Shown: positions 1 to 7,137 of the stretch, piece after piece
Layout of the letters: every line of letters starts with the position of its first letter
Numbering within the stretch: position 1 is the stretch's first letter
Source: CAIPAT01 sp041665605
GTDB taxonomy: Bacteria > Verrucomicrobiota > Lentisphaeria > Victivallales > Victivallaceae
DNA: 11,055 bases
Assembly: GCA_041665605.1 (NCBI GenBank)
Contig: JBAYIO010000137.1
Coordinates: 1 to 11,055 of the forward strand
Direction: 5' to 3'
Program-made: the position numbers and the translations under genes
Notes under the pieces: generated by a model
The model's input: only the letters and a program-made list of their open reading frames with translations
Databases searched by the model: none
What the model was told of the DNA's origin: nothing

Positions 1-187
1 ATTCAGCCCATAATTGCAATACATGAGCTTCAATTTGTATCATAGATATGAATACATAGACTTACTATTGGGATAATCACTCAATAATGTACCATATTTT
101 TCTCAGCCCGACAGCCTGCTAGGTCCAAGAATTTTAAATAAGGGTCTATTTCCGGTCGGCAATTCTTTGAGCTGAATATTGAAGTAT

Positions 188-945
188 TCATTCTTGCGAC
201 CTTTCTTCGTTAATAAGGTTAACATACTCTTGAGTAAGCGATTTTGAAAGTCCGGTTGCGTATGAAATTTTCTCAATTTCCCATCCTGAGCTCAAACACG
301 CATGAACTCGTTTAAAATCATTGATGTATCTTGTTACCGCTTCCGGGGAATGATTTGTTTCCCTGGCAGTAATTTCAACAGTTTTCCCTTCTTTTAGACA
401 TTTGATGCATATAATCCTTTTATGAGTGAGAGTTGGTCCCATGTCGTGAACGTTCCCCCGACGCGGAATTGGCTTCCCGTGCTCCTTTTCGGTTTCACGG
501 ACGTATTTGCCGACCGTGCCGGAGCGAGACGCATGATGGCTGCGACATCGGAACTGGTCAAAACGCTGCCTTGCTCGTAGGCTTGTTCAAATAACCTGGC
601 TGCTACTTTCTTCTGGCGTTCCCTTTTATTCAATCCGGCCAGCAGATCATCAATATCACCGAGATTGATTAAATCAAGAACCACGGCATTGAGCTTGCAT
701 TTATCAATGGACTTGCCGTAGCCGGACTTTTCATTGACATCGACAGCATACCAGACCACTTGCCCCATCTTGAGTCGGTCGATTGGCGGGCAGAATTCAT
801 CAAACAGCCGGATAACCTCTTTCACCACCGGTTCGATCATCAGGCGTCCGCCCAGTTGCAGGCAATTCTGCTCAAGAAAATACCCGAGGATGCCTTCGAG
901 CGTTTTTCTTTCCCAAGCCGGAGTTTGACGTTGAGTTTGCTTCAT
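188..945 (-). pseudogene. DUF1670-like helix-turn-helix protein, frameshifted copy
   Basis: This is a second copy of the gene just upstream, broken into two frames. The first part runs from the ATG at 945 and reads normally to the Arg-Leu-Ala-Pro region near 525. It then continues out of frame to a stop near 394. The rest of the family sequence continues in another minus frame down to the stop at 188. Adding one base near 520-525 joins the two into about 252 residues that align along the upstream paralogue (PRRGNVHDMGPTLTHKR here against PTRGNKCDIGPGITHRA there). The C-terminal part has two likely helix-turn-helix segments. The start has a GGGAGG ribosome site 5 bases upstream, and its ATG overlaps the upstream stop as ATGA, so the pair was built for coupled translation. 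The last third (about 240-420) is visibly more AT-rich than 421-540. I assign DUF1670 from memory. Function is unknown; DNA binding is inferred. Confidence 0.6.
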
Positions 946-1805
946 TGCATCCTCCCTTCGTTCAGCCCAGGCTTTTTTTTACTGTCCTGAGCTTCCCAGT
1001 AGGCGGCTCCGCGCCGTTCGATATCTTCAAGCCGCTCTTTATAAAGAGGCTTCAAACAATGCGACTGGTGGATGTCAAGGCATTTGTTGACCAACGCTAC
1101 CGACACGCCAATCACCATGGCTGTTTTAAGTGTGTCGCGCAATTGCCGCTGACAATAAACGATTCGACAGTAGCTGTCGATATAACGCTCGACTGCTTTC
1201 AGCGAATGCTGCAACTGCCGGGCTATTTCGATAGCTTCCTTGCCCTGAATGAACAGTTCGATGGTTTTTGCGCGGTGGGTGATTCCCGGACCGATATCAC
1301 ATTTGTTCCCGCGGGTGGGGATCAGGATGTTGTATTGGGTTTGATAATGTTTCTGGTCTCCGCGAACAGTGCGCACATCACAATCCAGCAGTGTCGCCAG
1401 GTCTTCCTGGGTTAACAGCGCATCCTGCTCAAACGCCTCTTCACACATCCGCATGATCTGCTGGCCGCGCTTGGCGGATGGCCCATATTGATTTTTAACT
1501 TCCCTGTCTTCATCCAGCCGGTGAACCGTCAACCGGATCGTGCGGTATTCGCACTCACTCAGCGGCTTCCCTGGCGGCTCATGCGCTGCTATTGCCTGCC
1601 ATATCATCTGCCCGGGCTGCATCACAGAATCATCGCCGTAGGGACCGATGCGAAAGATTTCCTGGGCTTTGCCGCCAATTACCTGTGCCTCAAAACGGGA
1701 GCAGCTTGTCCCTTCGGCAATTACGTTGACGAACGTTTCCTGCGCATCTCTTAACGAAATTCGCTTTTCAAATTGAACATTACGCATTACTGTATTAGTG
1801 ATCAT
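942..1805 (-). CDS. DUF1670-like helix-turn-helix protein, intact copy
   Basis: This is an intact 287-residue protein that I place, from memory, in the DUF1670 group of uncharacterised proteins. An ATG at 1877 is possible, but I choose the ATG at 1803-1805. A near-perfect AAAGGAGG site lies 7 bases before it, and the extra N-terminal residues do not look conserved. A helix-turn-helix candidate (TQEDLATLLDCDVRTVRGD) lies in the middle, followed by a PTRGN motif. A second candidate contains AIEIARQLQHSLKAVERYI, and a third lies near AMVIGVSVALVNKCLDI. The organisation suggests a DNA-binding regulator or a mobile-element accessory protein, but nothing shows the target. The stop overlaps the start of the broken paralogue by four bases (ATGA). 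No transposase or integrase is visible next to it. The real reading frame is well supported by the ribosome site and the paralogue alignment. Confidence 0.7.
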   Translation of the reverse strand: MITNTVMRNVQFEKRISLRDAQETFVNVIAEGTSCSRFEAQVIGGKAQEIFRIGPYGDDSVMQPGQMIWQAIAAHEPPGKPLSECEYRTIRLTVHRLDEDREVKNQYGPSAKRGQQIMRMCEEAFEQDALLTQEDLATLLDCDVRTVRGDQKHYQTQYNILIPTRGNKCDIGPGITHRAKTIELFIQGKEAIEIARQLQHSLKAVERYIDSYCRIVYCQRQLRDTLKTAMVIGVSVALVNKCLDIHQSHCLKPLYKERLEDIERRGAAYWEAQDSKKKPGLNEGRMQ

Positions 1806-1901
1806 GGCATGGCCTCCTTTTTTATTTTGGTTGATAAAAATTTGGAGCCATTGCCGTGATTTTTCAAGCCCAAGCAAAACCTACCGGAAATACACCCGTA
1901 A

Positions 1902-2069
1902 CGGAAGTGGGTTCATTGCTTCAAGGCGGAAACTTTCGAGGGAACAATAAAGGCGTTAATTCACCGGCGGGATATCCGGACCAGAAAATACGAAATATCG
2001 GTGTACATGCTGGTTGTCGGTCTGACCGCTTATGTCAGCAGCGTGATAACCTATATGCTGAATATTTAA
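1902..2069 (+). other. Possible gene remnant ending in a membrane helix
   Basis: This stop-to-stop frame of 55 codons has no plausible start and no ribosome site. Its translation looks protein-like: a charged stretch (IKALIHRRDIRTRKYE) is followed by about 22 hydrophobic residues beginning ISVYMLVVGLTAYV, then a stop. Such a layout fits the C-terminal end of a membrane protein whose 5' part is missing. It is the only plus-strand frame in the window that looks like anything. I do not recognise the family, and a chance reading frame is quite possible. The rest of the 1806-2073 gap shows only the ribosome site of the upstream DUF1670-like gene and no clear promoter. Confidence 0.2.
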
Positions 2070-2073
2070 CCAT

Positions 2074-2111
2074 AAAAAAAGCATCAGATAATCGAAATCA
2101 TCTGATGCTTT
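2074..2111 (-). terminator. Rho-independent terminator after the yggL-like gene
   Basis: A perfect 12-bp stem (AAAGCATCAGAT at 2078-2089 with ATCTGATGCTTT at 2100-2111) encloses a 10-base loop. On the minus strand it is followed by seven T residues (2074-2080). It lies 18 bases past the yggL-like stop and should end that transcript. It also separates it from the DUF1670-like pair. Confidence 0.85.
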
Positions 2112-2129
2112 GAGAATGCATCTAATCAA

Positions 2130-2480
2130 TCAGTCGCAGCAGCAGCAGGTTTTGCCGCGGCAGGTTTCGTCATAAAAAGCATCAACCAGTTCGCCGTCGG
2201 TGATTTCAGAGACTTCCGGCTGGGCTTTCAGCCATTCGACGAATTTGGTCTTGCGTTCTCCGGCATCCGGTCCGGTCTGGCCGACCATCACGAACATGTC
2301 GAATTCTTCGTTGCCGAAAGCGCCGTGGCAATGCACGTTGCTTGCTTCGACCTGTTCGACGAATTTGCCCCAGAACGCATCAAGCGCCGCTTCGTCAGGC
2401 AGATTCATTTTGGCCTTGAGATCGAAACCCAGTTCCTGGAATTCACGGAGAAACAACTTTTTTCTTAATCTTTTTCTCAT
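2130..2480 (-). CDS. yggL: YggL-family (DUF469) ribosome-associated protein with cysteine-rich tail
   Basis: This 116-residue protein matches the YggL/DUF469 family in its basic N-terminus (MRKRLRKKLFLREFQELGF), central part and length (E. coli YggL is about 108 residues). In E. coli, YggL binds the 50S ribosomal subunit; its precise role is poorly known. A ribosome site AAAGGG sits 7 bases before the ATG. The odd part is the C-terminus. Where I recall relatives ending in an aromatic-acidic tail, this one ends ETCRGKTCCCCD: one cysteine, then four in a row encoded by (TGC)4, just before the stop. The tail could bind metal, be redox-active or simply reflect triplet-repeat expansion. The gene stands alone between two terminators, next to thioredoxin and the sulfate importer. 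The family call is fairly secure; the function of the tail is unknown. Confidence 0.8.
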   Translation of the reverse strand: MRKRLRKKLFLREFQELGFDLKAKMNLPDEAALDAFWGKFVEQVEASNVHCHGAFGNEEFDMFVMVGQTGPDAGERKTKFVEWLKAQPEVSEITDGELVDAFYDETCRGKTCCCCD

Positions 2481-2591
2481 TATTATACCCTTTTCTTTTA
2501 TTGATAATACTGCCGTTAATATACACGGGTTTCCTGAAAAGAATATCCGTTATCCGTTTATTTCTCTAATTTTGACGGCAATGCGCCACCG

Positions 2592-2615
2592 TATTTTCCT
2601 GCCGGGCGGAAAATA
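2592..2615. repeat. Second hairpin beside the trxA terminator
   Basis: An 8-bp perfect stem (TATTTTCC with GGAAAATA) and an 8-base loop lie immediately beyond the trxA terminator. It has no T tract of its own. It may back up termination, or be part of the leader of the yggL-like gene, whose promoter I could not identify in 2481-2615. Confidence 0.4.
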
Positions 2616-2641
2616 ATCCCCGGACGTTGAGGTTCGGGGAT
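2608..2641 (-). terminator. Rho-independent terminator after trxA
   Basis: A 10-bp stem (ATCCCCGGAC at 2616-2625 with GTTCGGGGAT at 2632-2641, one G-T wobble) closes a 6-base loop. On the minus strand the T-rich run TTATTTTCC follows. It starts 22 bases past the trxA stop and should end transcription coming from trxA, or from cysA if that reads through. Confidence 0.8.
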
Positions 2642-2663
2642 GATGATGAAAATGGAATTGCGG

Positions 2664-2978
2664 TCAGACGGCTTTGATGGCGTTGACCAGCGTTGTTTTG
2701 TCCTGAAGGCCGACGAAAGAGTTCACGACTTCTCCGTCTTTCAGGATGAAAATTGCGGGAATGCTTCTGACTCCGAATTTTGCGGCAATGTCCTGGGCTT
2801 CTTCGACATTGAGTTTGCCGATGACGGCGGTGTCGCCGACTTCAGCCGCTACTTTCTCCAGGACCGGTCCGAGCATTTTACAGGGCCCGCACCAGGTGGC
2901 CCAGAAATCAACCAGTACGACTCCGCTTTTAGTTTCTTCGGCAAAATTTTCCGCAGTAAAATGTTTTACTTCAGCCAT
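2664..2978 (-). CDS. trxA: Thioredoxin
   Basis: This is a standard 104-residue cytoplasmic thioredoxin. It has the active site WCGPC at residues 29-33 inside FWATWCGPCK and the cis-proline loop RSIPA with Pro74. It has the usual Lys-Asp-Gly turn near the end and no signal peptide. It reduces disulfides in partner proteins using electrons from thioredoxin reductase, which is not in this window. The ATG is preceded by AAGGGGA at 7 bases. It lies 126 bases downstream of cysA, with a plausible promoter of its own and a strong terminator after it. Beside a sulfate importer it could supply electrons to an APS/PAPS reductase or to sulfur-carrier chemistry, but thioredoxins serve many partners and that link is inferred. 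Confidence 0.97.
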   Translation of the reverse strand: MAEVKHFTAENFAEETKSGVVLVDFWATWCGPCKMLGPVLEKVAAEVGDTAVIGKLNVEEAQDIAAKFGVRSIPAIFILKDGEVVNSFVGLQDKTTLVNAIKAV

Positions 2979-3033
2979 GATAAAATCCCCTTATTTGATG
3001 GTTAAAACCAGTATTATTTTTACCGTATCATTC

Positions 3034-3061
3034 ATAATACCCCATTCGCCGGATAATTCAA
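3034..3061 (-). promoter_or_regulatory. Candidate sigma-70-type promoter for trxA
   Basis: On the minus strand TTGAAT (3056-3061, four of six consensus bases) and TATTAT (3034-3039, five of six) are 16 bases apart, some 55 bases before the trxA ATG. The -35 box lies in the loop of a 7-bp hairpin (GCCGGAT/ATCCGGC, 3048-3067). There is no clear terminator after cysA, so trxA may be transcribed both from here and by read-through. Confidence 0.35.
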
Positions 3062-3104
3062 TCCGGCAAACAGCGCTCCATGCAAAAATTATTTGGAGTG
3101 GAAC

Positions 3105-4187
3105 TTAAATCACATACGCTCCGGTCCAGGCGTCGTTATTGGCATAGACTCTGGATTCACGGGGAACCAGATATACTTCTTCGTGCAGTTTTACCATGGT
3201 TTGATTATAGCTGTCATGCGACAGATGCACCTGAATCAGGCGGTTATGACGGTCAATAAGTTCAACTTTCACAATTGGCCCGGCAGTGAGCACCCGGTAA
3301 ACTTTAGCCGGCAGGGCAGGGCCCGCACCGGGCGTACTCTGAATGGTCAGGTCGTGCGGACGCACCAGCAGCCTGGCGGTATTCTCCTGATTTTCCGTGA
3401 GTGGAACAACTTCATTAAAAATAGCGCTGTCGCTCTCGATACGCCCGTGAAAGACATTGACATCGCCCAGGAACTGCATGACGAATTCAGTTGCCGGACG
3501 GTGAAATACTTCATTGGGCGTGCCGATTTGCTCAATGGCGCCGCGGTTCATCACAACAATCCTGTCGGCCACTTCCAGCGCCTCCTCCTGATCGTGGGTG
3601 ACAAAGATGCTGGTGACGTGCAGCGTATCGTGCAGTTTGCGCAGCCAGCGGCGCAATTCGGCACGAACCTGAGCATCAAGTGCGCCGAACGGCTCGTCCA
3701 GCAGCAGAACTTTAGGCTCTATTGCGAGGGCTCTGGCGAGGGCGATGCGCTGGCGCTGGCCGCCGGATAATTGCGACGGGTAGCGTCCGGCCATGGTTTC
3801 CATCTGGACCAGGCGCAGCAGTTCATTGACCTTATCCTTGATGTCCTGTTTCGACGGCCGCTGGTCGCGCGGTTTTACCCGCAGCCCGAATGCGATATTT
3901 TCGAAAACCGTCATATGACGGAACAGCGCGTAATGCTGGAACACGAATCCCACCTGACGGCGGTTAACCGGACTTGCGGTCACTGTCTGATTGTCGAACA
4001 GGATATCCGCATTGGCATTCCGGTCCGCTTCCTCCAGTCCGGCGACGATTCGCAGCAGCGTGGTCTTCCCCGAGCCGGAAGGTCCCAGCAGCGCGGTCAG
4101 TTCACCTGACTGGAATTCGATATTGATATTTTTCAGCGCATGAAAATCGCCGAAAGTTTTACTGACATTTCTTAAAATAATGCTCAT
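3105..4187 (-). CDS. cysA: Sulfate/thiosulfate ABC importer, ATP-binding protein
   Basis: This is the ATPase of the sulfate importer. In its 360 residues the ABC signature elements are all present: Walker A GPSGSGKT at 35-42, the Q loop around Gln84, signature LSGGQ at 140-144, Walker B VLLLDEP at 160-166 and the switch His198. The last 120 or so residues form the C-terminal regulatory (TOBE-like) region typical of CysA. Two copies would bind the cytoplasmic faces of CysT and CysW and power sulfate entry. The ATG follows an AGAGGAG ribosome site by about 8 bases and lies 21 bases after cysW, last in the importer operon. Homologous molybdate or spermidine ATPases are similar, but the neighbouring CysT/CysW pair and sulfate-type binding protein settle the substrate class. 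Thiosulfate may also be carried. Confidence 0.95.
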   Translation of the reverse strand: MSIILRNVSKTFGDFHALKNINIEFQSGELTALLGPSGSGKTTLLRIVAGLEEADRNANADILFDNQTVTASPVNRRQVGFVFQHYALFRHMTVFENIAFGLRVKPRDQRPSKQDIKDKVNELLRLVQMETMAGRYPSQLSGGQRQRIALARALAIEPKVLLLDEPFGALDAQVRAELRRWLRKLHDTLHVTSIFVTHDQEEALEVADRIVVMNRGAIEQIGTPNEVFHRPATEFVMQFLGDVNVFHGRIESDSAIFNEVVPLTENQENTARLLVRPHDLTIQSTPGAGPALPAKVYRVLTAGPIVKVELIDRHNRLIQVHLSHDSYNQTMVKLHEEVYLVPRESRVYANNDAWTGAYVI

Positions 4188-4208
4188 ATTTCATACTCCT
4201 CTGATTAT

Positions 4209-5057
4209 TCAACTGTGCTTGCTTTTCCATTCCACGACGCTTTTAAGCACCAGGGTGACCAGCGCCAGTCCGGCCAGCAGGGATGCAACCGCGAAAGCCG
4301 CCACAAAATTATATTCATTGTAAAGAACTTCAACCTGGAGCGGCAGCGTATTGGTTTCTCCGCGGATATGGCCGGATACAACCGAAACCGCACCGAACTC
4401 CCCCATCGCTCTGGCATTACAGAGAATTATTCCATACATCAATCCCCATTTGATATTGGGCAGCGTAACCCGGCGGAAAGTCTGCCAGCCGCTTGCGCCG
4501 AGGCTGAGTGCGGCCTGTTCCTCATCCGTGCCTTGTTCGCTCATCAGCGGGATCAGTTCCCGGGCGACAAACGGGAAAGTCACGAAAACGGTTGCCAGAA
4601 CGATTCCCGGAACTGCAAAAATAATTTGAATGTCATGCTCCGCCAGCCACGGACCGATCCAGCCGTGCAGTCCGAACAGCAGCACATAGATCAAACCTGA
4701 AACGACCGGCGAGACCGCAAACGGCAGATCAATAAGCGTGATAATCAGACTCTTGCCTTTGAACCGGAATTTAGCCAGCGCCCAGGATGCCGCCAGTCCG
4801 AAAATCAGATTGACCGGAACCGCGATTGCAGCGACCAGAAGCGTCAGGCGCAGCGCCGCAAGCGCATCCTTTTCGGTGACACTGGCCCACCATAACGACA
4901 GTCCCGCGCTGAACGCTTCCTTGAGCACAATTATCAGCGGCATGACCACGAACATGAAAAGGAAGCCGAGAGCAATGACCGTAATGGCCATATTGACTAT
5001 CAGCGGCGGGTTCAGCCCCGGACGTTTATCGGTTGATTTCAGTATATTTATGAACAT
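4209..5057 (-). CDS. cysW: Sulfate ABC importer, permease CysW
   Basis: This is one of the two membrane-channel subunits of the sulfate importer, at 282 residues. It has about six hydrophobic segments, starting around residues 20-45. The cytoplasmic EAA-type loop that docks on CysA is visible as EEQAALSLGASGWQTFRRV, followed by the family's late motif with Ala-Met-Gly-Glu-Phe-Gly-Ala-Val. It pairs with CysT in the inner membrane. It starts three bases after the cysT stop, with an AAGG ribosome site inside the cysT end, so translation is probably coupled. The position between cysT and cysA matches the usual cysPTWA order. The CysW rather than CysT assignment rests on that order and on the sequence near the EAA loop. 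Confidence 0.93.
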   Translation of the reverse strand: MFINILKSTDKRPGLNPPLIVNMAITVIALGFLFMFVVMPLIIVLKEAFSAGLSLWWASVTEKDALAALRLTLLVAAIAVPVNLIFGLAASWALAKFRFKGKSLIITLIDLPFAVSPVVSGLIYVLLFGLHGWIGPWLAEHDIQIIFAVPGIVLATVFVTFPFVARELIPLMSEQGTDEEQAALSLGASGWQTFRRVTLPNIKWGLMYGIILCNARAMGEFGAVSVVSGHIRGETNTLPLQVEVLYNEYNFVAAFAVASLLAGLALVTLVLKSVVEWKSKHS

Positions 5058-5060
5058 TTT

Positions 5061-5894
5061 CTACCTTATTAAATGTTTTCCGCTCCAGCTCTGGAACAGG
5101 TTGATCAGCAGAATCAGCGCCAGCGAAACCAGCAGCATGGCAACGGCTATCGCCGTAGCTCCGGCATAATCATACTGCTCCAGCTTGGTGATAATCAGCA
5201 AAGACGTTATTTCCGTCTTCATCGGCATATTCCCGGCGATGAAGATCACCGAACCATATTCTCCAACCGCTCTTGCGAAAGCCAGTGTGAAGCCGGTGAT
5301 TATCGGCGGCATCAGCAGCGGCAGAATCACTTTAGTGAGGGTCTGAGTGCGTGATGCGCCCAGACTGGAAGCTGCTTCTTCCAGTTCCCGGTCCATCTCC
5401 TCCAGCGCCGGCTGCACCGTCCGGATCACAAACGGCAGACCGATGAAGATCAGCGCAATTGTAATCCCAAGCTGAGTGAACGCTACTTTAATGCCGACGG
5501 ACTGGAGAAAAATTCCCAGTTTCCCGTTCGGCGAATAAAGCATGGCCAGGGCGATCCCGCTGACAGCGGTCGGCAGCGCAAACGGCAGATCGACAATCGC
5601 ATCAATCAGGCGTTTCCCTGGAAACCTGATCCGTACCAGAAACCACGCGACAATTGTGCCGAAGACCACGTTTACCGCCGCCGCAATCAGCGAAGCGCCG
5701 AATGTCAGCTTAAAAGAAGCCAGCACGCGGGCATCCAGAATTGTTTTGAAGAAACCGCCGAATCCGAGTTCGCTGCTTTTTACAACGAGCGCACTCAGCG
5801 GCAGCAGCACAATCAATCCCAGATAGAGCAGCGTATAGCCCAGCGACAAACCGAAGCCGGGCAGCACGCTGGATTCTTTAAAGCGAAATGACAT
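5061..5894 (-). CDS. cysT: Sulfate ABC importer, permease CysT (CysU)
   Basis: This is the other membrane-channel subunit of the sulfate importer. The frame can be opened from a TTG at 5900, but I choose the ATG two codons later at 5892-5894. The ribosome site AAGGA is 8-9 bases from that ATG and only 3 from the TTG. The 277-residue product begins MSFRFKESSVLPGFGLSLGY, much like the start of E. coli CysT. It shows about six membrane segments and an EAA loop (LEEAASSLGASRTQTL, about residues 171-186), followed by an Ala-Val-Gly-Glu-Tyr-Gly-Ser motif. It begins 12 bases after the binding-protein stop and is almost joined to cysW. With CysW it forms the sulfate path across the inner membrane. 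Confidence 0.94.
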   Translation of the reverse strand: MSFRFKESSVLPGFGLSLGYTLLYLGLIVLLPLSALVVKSSELGFGGFFKTILDARVLASFKLTFGASLIAAAVNVVFGTIVAWFLVRIRFPGKRLIDAIVDLPFALPTAVSGIALAMLYSPNGKLGIFLQSVGIKVAFTQLGITIALIFIGLPFVIRTVQPALEEMDRELEEAASSLGASRTQTLTKVILPLLMPPIITGFTLAFARAVGEYGSVIFIAGNMPMKTEITSLLIITKLEQYDYAGATAIAVAMLLVSLALILLINLFQSWSGKHLIR

Positions 5895-5906
5895 ATTCAA
5901 CGTTCC

Positions 5907-6980
5907 TTATTTGTAACCCGGTTGATAGATCTGATCAAAAACTCCGCCGTCGGCAAAGTGAGTTTTCTGCGCTTTCTGCCAGCCGCCGAATACTTCATCT
6001 ATGGTGAAAAGTTTAGAATTCGCGAATCTGGCAATGTCCGCCGGGTCAGCCTTGTCCGGATATACCGGGCGATAATAGTGCCTGGCAGCCAGCTTCTGGG
6101 CTTCAGGACTGTACAGATACTTCAGGTAGGCTTCGGCAACCTTTCTAGTGCCGCGTTTATCCGCGACTTTATCAACAACCGCAACCGGCGGTTCAGCCAG
6201 AATGCTTATCGGCGGCACCACAATATCAAATTTGTCAGCGCCGAGTTGATTTATTGATAGAAAAGCCTCATTTTCCCATGCCAGCAGTACATCGCCGATG
6301 CCGCGCTGGGCGAAAGTCGTGGTAGCGCCGCGGGCCCCTGAATCAAGCACAGGCACATGTTTATACAATTCCTTGATAAATTCCTGGGCTTTCTTTTCCG
6401 CCACTCTCACTTCTTCATCCTTTTCCGGATCCTTTATTTTTTTCAAATCGCCCAATTCCCGGTTCAGCACATATCCCCATGCCGCCAGATGATTCCAGCG
6501 GGCTCCGCCTGAAGTCTTGGGATTCGGGGTAATTACTTCCACTCCCGGCTTAATCAGATCGCCCCAGTCTTTAATTCCTTTGGGATTGCCTTTCCTGACG
6601 AGAAATACAATCGTCGAGGTATAAGGCGAACTGTTCCGCGGCAGATTCTGCTGCCAGTCCGGCTGCAGAAGCCTGGATTTGGCGCTGATTTCATCAATGT
6701 CGTAGGCGAGGGCCAGTGTGACGACATCGGCTTTAAGCCCGTCAATCACGGCTCTGGCCTGTTTGCCTGAACCGCCGTGAGACTGGCGGATGTTGACTTT
6801 CCTGCCGGTCTCCTTTTCCCAGTATTTGGCAAACAGTTCATTGTAGTCCCTGTACAATTCGCGGGTCGGATCGTAGGAGACATTCAAGATTTCATCGGTT
6901 TCAACGGCATGGGCCGGAAATGGAATACCCGAAAATAAAACGAGTACAACGGTTAAAATATATTGCTTAATTTTGTTCAT
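5907..6980 (-). CDS. cysP: Periplasmic sulfate-binding protein (CysP/Sbp family)
   Basis: This is the substrate-binding component of the sulfate importer, exported to the periplasm. In 357 residues it opens with a short basic start, a hydrophobic core (YILTVVLVLFSGI) and an AHA signal-peptidase site at 23-25. The mature part carries the family motifs NVSYDPTRELY near 33-43, SHGGSGKQARAV near 68-78 and ADVVTLALAYDID just after. Mature sulfate-binding proteins hold the dehydrated anion by hydrogen bonds from such loops. I cannot decide between CysP (thiosulfate-preferring) and Sbp (sulfate-preferring) from sequence alone. The symbol follows operon position. The ribosome site AAGGAA lies 12 bases before the ATG, a rather long gap, and overlaps the end of a small upstream ORF. 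Translation of cysP may therefore depend on that ORF. Confidence 0.95.
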   Translation of the reverse strand: MNKIKQYILTVVLVLFSGIPFPAHAVETDEILNVSYDPTRELYRDYNELFAKYWEKETGRKVNIRQSHGGSGKQARAVIDGLKADVVTLALAYDIDEISAKSRLLQPDWQQNLPRNSSPYTSTIVFLVRKGNPKGIKDWGDLIKPGVEVITPNPKTSGGARWNHLAAWGYVLNRELGDLKKIKDPEKDEEVRVAEKKAQEFIKELYKHVPVLDSGARGATTTFAQRGIGDVLLAWENEAFLSINQLGADKFDIVVPPISILAEPPVAVVDKVADKRGTRKVAEAYLKYLYSPEAQKLAARHYYRPVYPDKADPADIARFANSKLFTIDEVFGGWQKAQKTHFADGGVFDQIYQPGYK

Positions 6981-6989
6981 AATAGCTAA

Positions 6990-7076
6990 TCATTCCTTAA
7001 ATATTTTCATTATTGATTCAAATTCAGTTTTTGAGCTTATATTTCTACATCGCACTATACACATTCGCAACAGCAT
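6990..7076 (-). CDS. Candidate 28-residue leader peptide ahead of the sulfate operon
   Basis: This small ORF lies wholly in the leader between the sulfate promoter and cysP. Its ATG has a better ribosome site (GGAGG at 7083-7087, 6-base spacing) than cysP itself. The predicted peptide begins MLLRMCIVRCRNISSK, with two cysteines set among arginines and hydrophobic residues, and ends ESIMKIFKE. Its TGA lies nine bases before the cysP ATG, right after the cysP ribosome site. Translation of the two is thus likely coupled, or the leader could act as a cysteine-sensing device. Short Arg/Cys-containing leader peptides ahead of sulfur genes are known in Actinobacteria; I do not recognise this one. 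I see no clear attenuator hairpin with a T tract in 6981-7112. The ORF could be fortuitous, but the strong ribosome site argues otherwise. Confidence 0.5.
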   Translation of the reverse strand: MLLRMCIVRCRNISSKTEFESIMKIFKE

Positions 7077-7113
7077 TTTGCGCCTCCATTGTTCAATGTT
7101 TACAACTTCAATA

Positions 7114-7137
7114 AGCTTTATATTATACTGTAAAGCT
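7114..7137. promoter_or_regulatory. Inverted repeat over the -10 box of the sulfate promoter
   Basis: AGCTTTA (7114-7120) and TAAAGCT (7131-7137) form perfect 7-bp arms around a 10-base spacer that holds the TATAAT box. A repressor bound here would block RNA polymerase, so it is a candidate operator for sulfur control. A related 8-mer, TTGAGCTT, occurs at 7031-7038 in inverse orientation to AAGCTCAA at 7133-7140. Confidence 0.4.

Noticed and set aside
1..187. Gene or IS end at the left edge
   Set aside because: Only short frames are present, with no terminal inverted repeat or ribosome site. A 28-codon frame after the pseudogene stop has no support.
515..530. Programmed ribosomal frameshift in the second DUF1670-like copy
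   Set aside because: No slippery heptamer or obvious downstream stimulator was seen at the switch point. A simple deletion or sequencing error is more economical.
945..1415. 156-codon plus-strand ORF
   Set aside because: It lies entirely opposite the better supported DUF1670-like gene, has no recognisable family features and no ribosome site that I can see.
3048..3067. GCCGGAT/ATCCGGC hairpin as the terminator of cysA
   Set aside because: The stem is only 7 bp and no T tract follows on the minus strand. It overlaps a plausible trxA promoter instead.
5895..5900. TTG start for cysT
   Set aside because: The ribosome site is too close (3 bases) to the TTG and well placed for the ATG two codons later.
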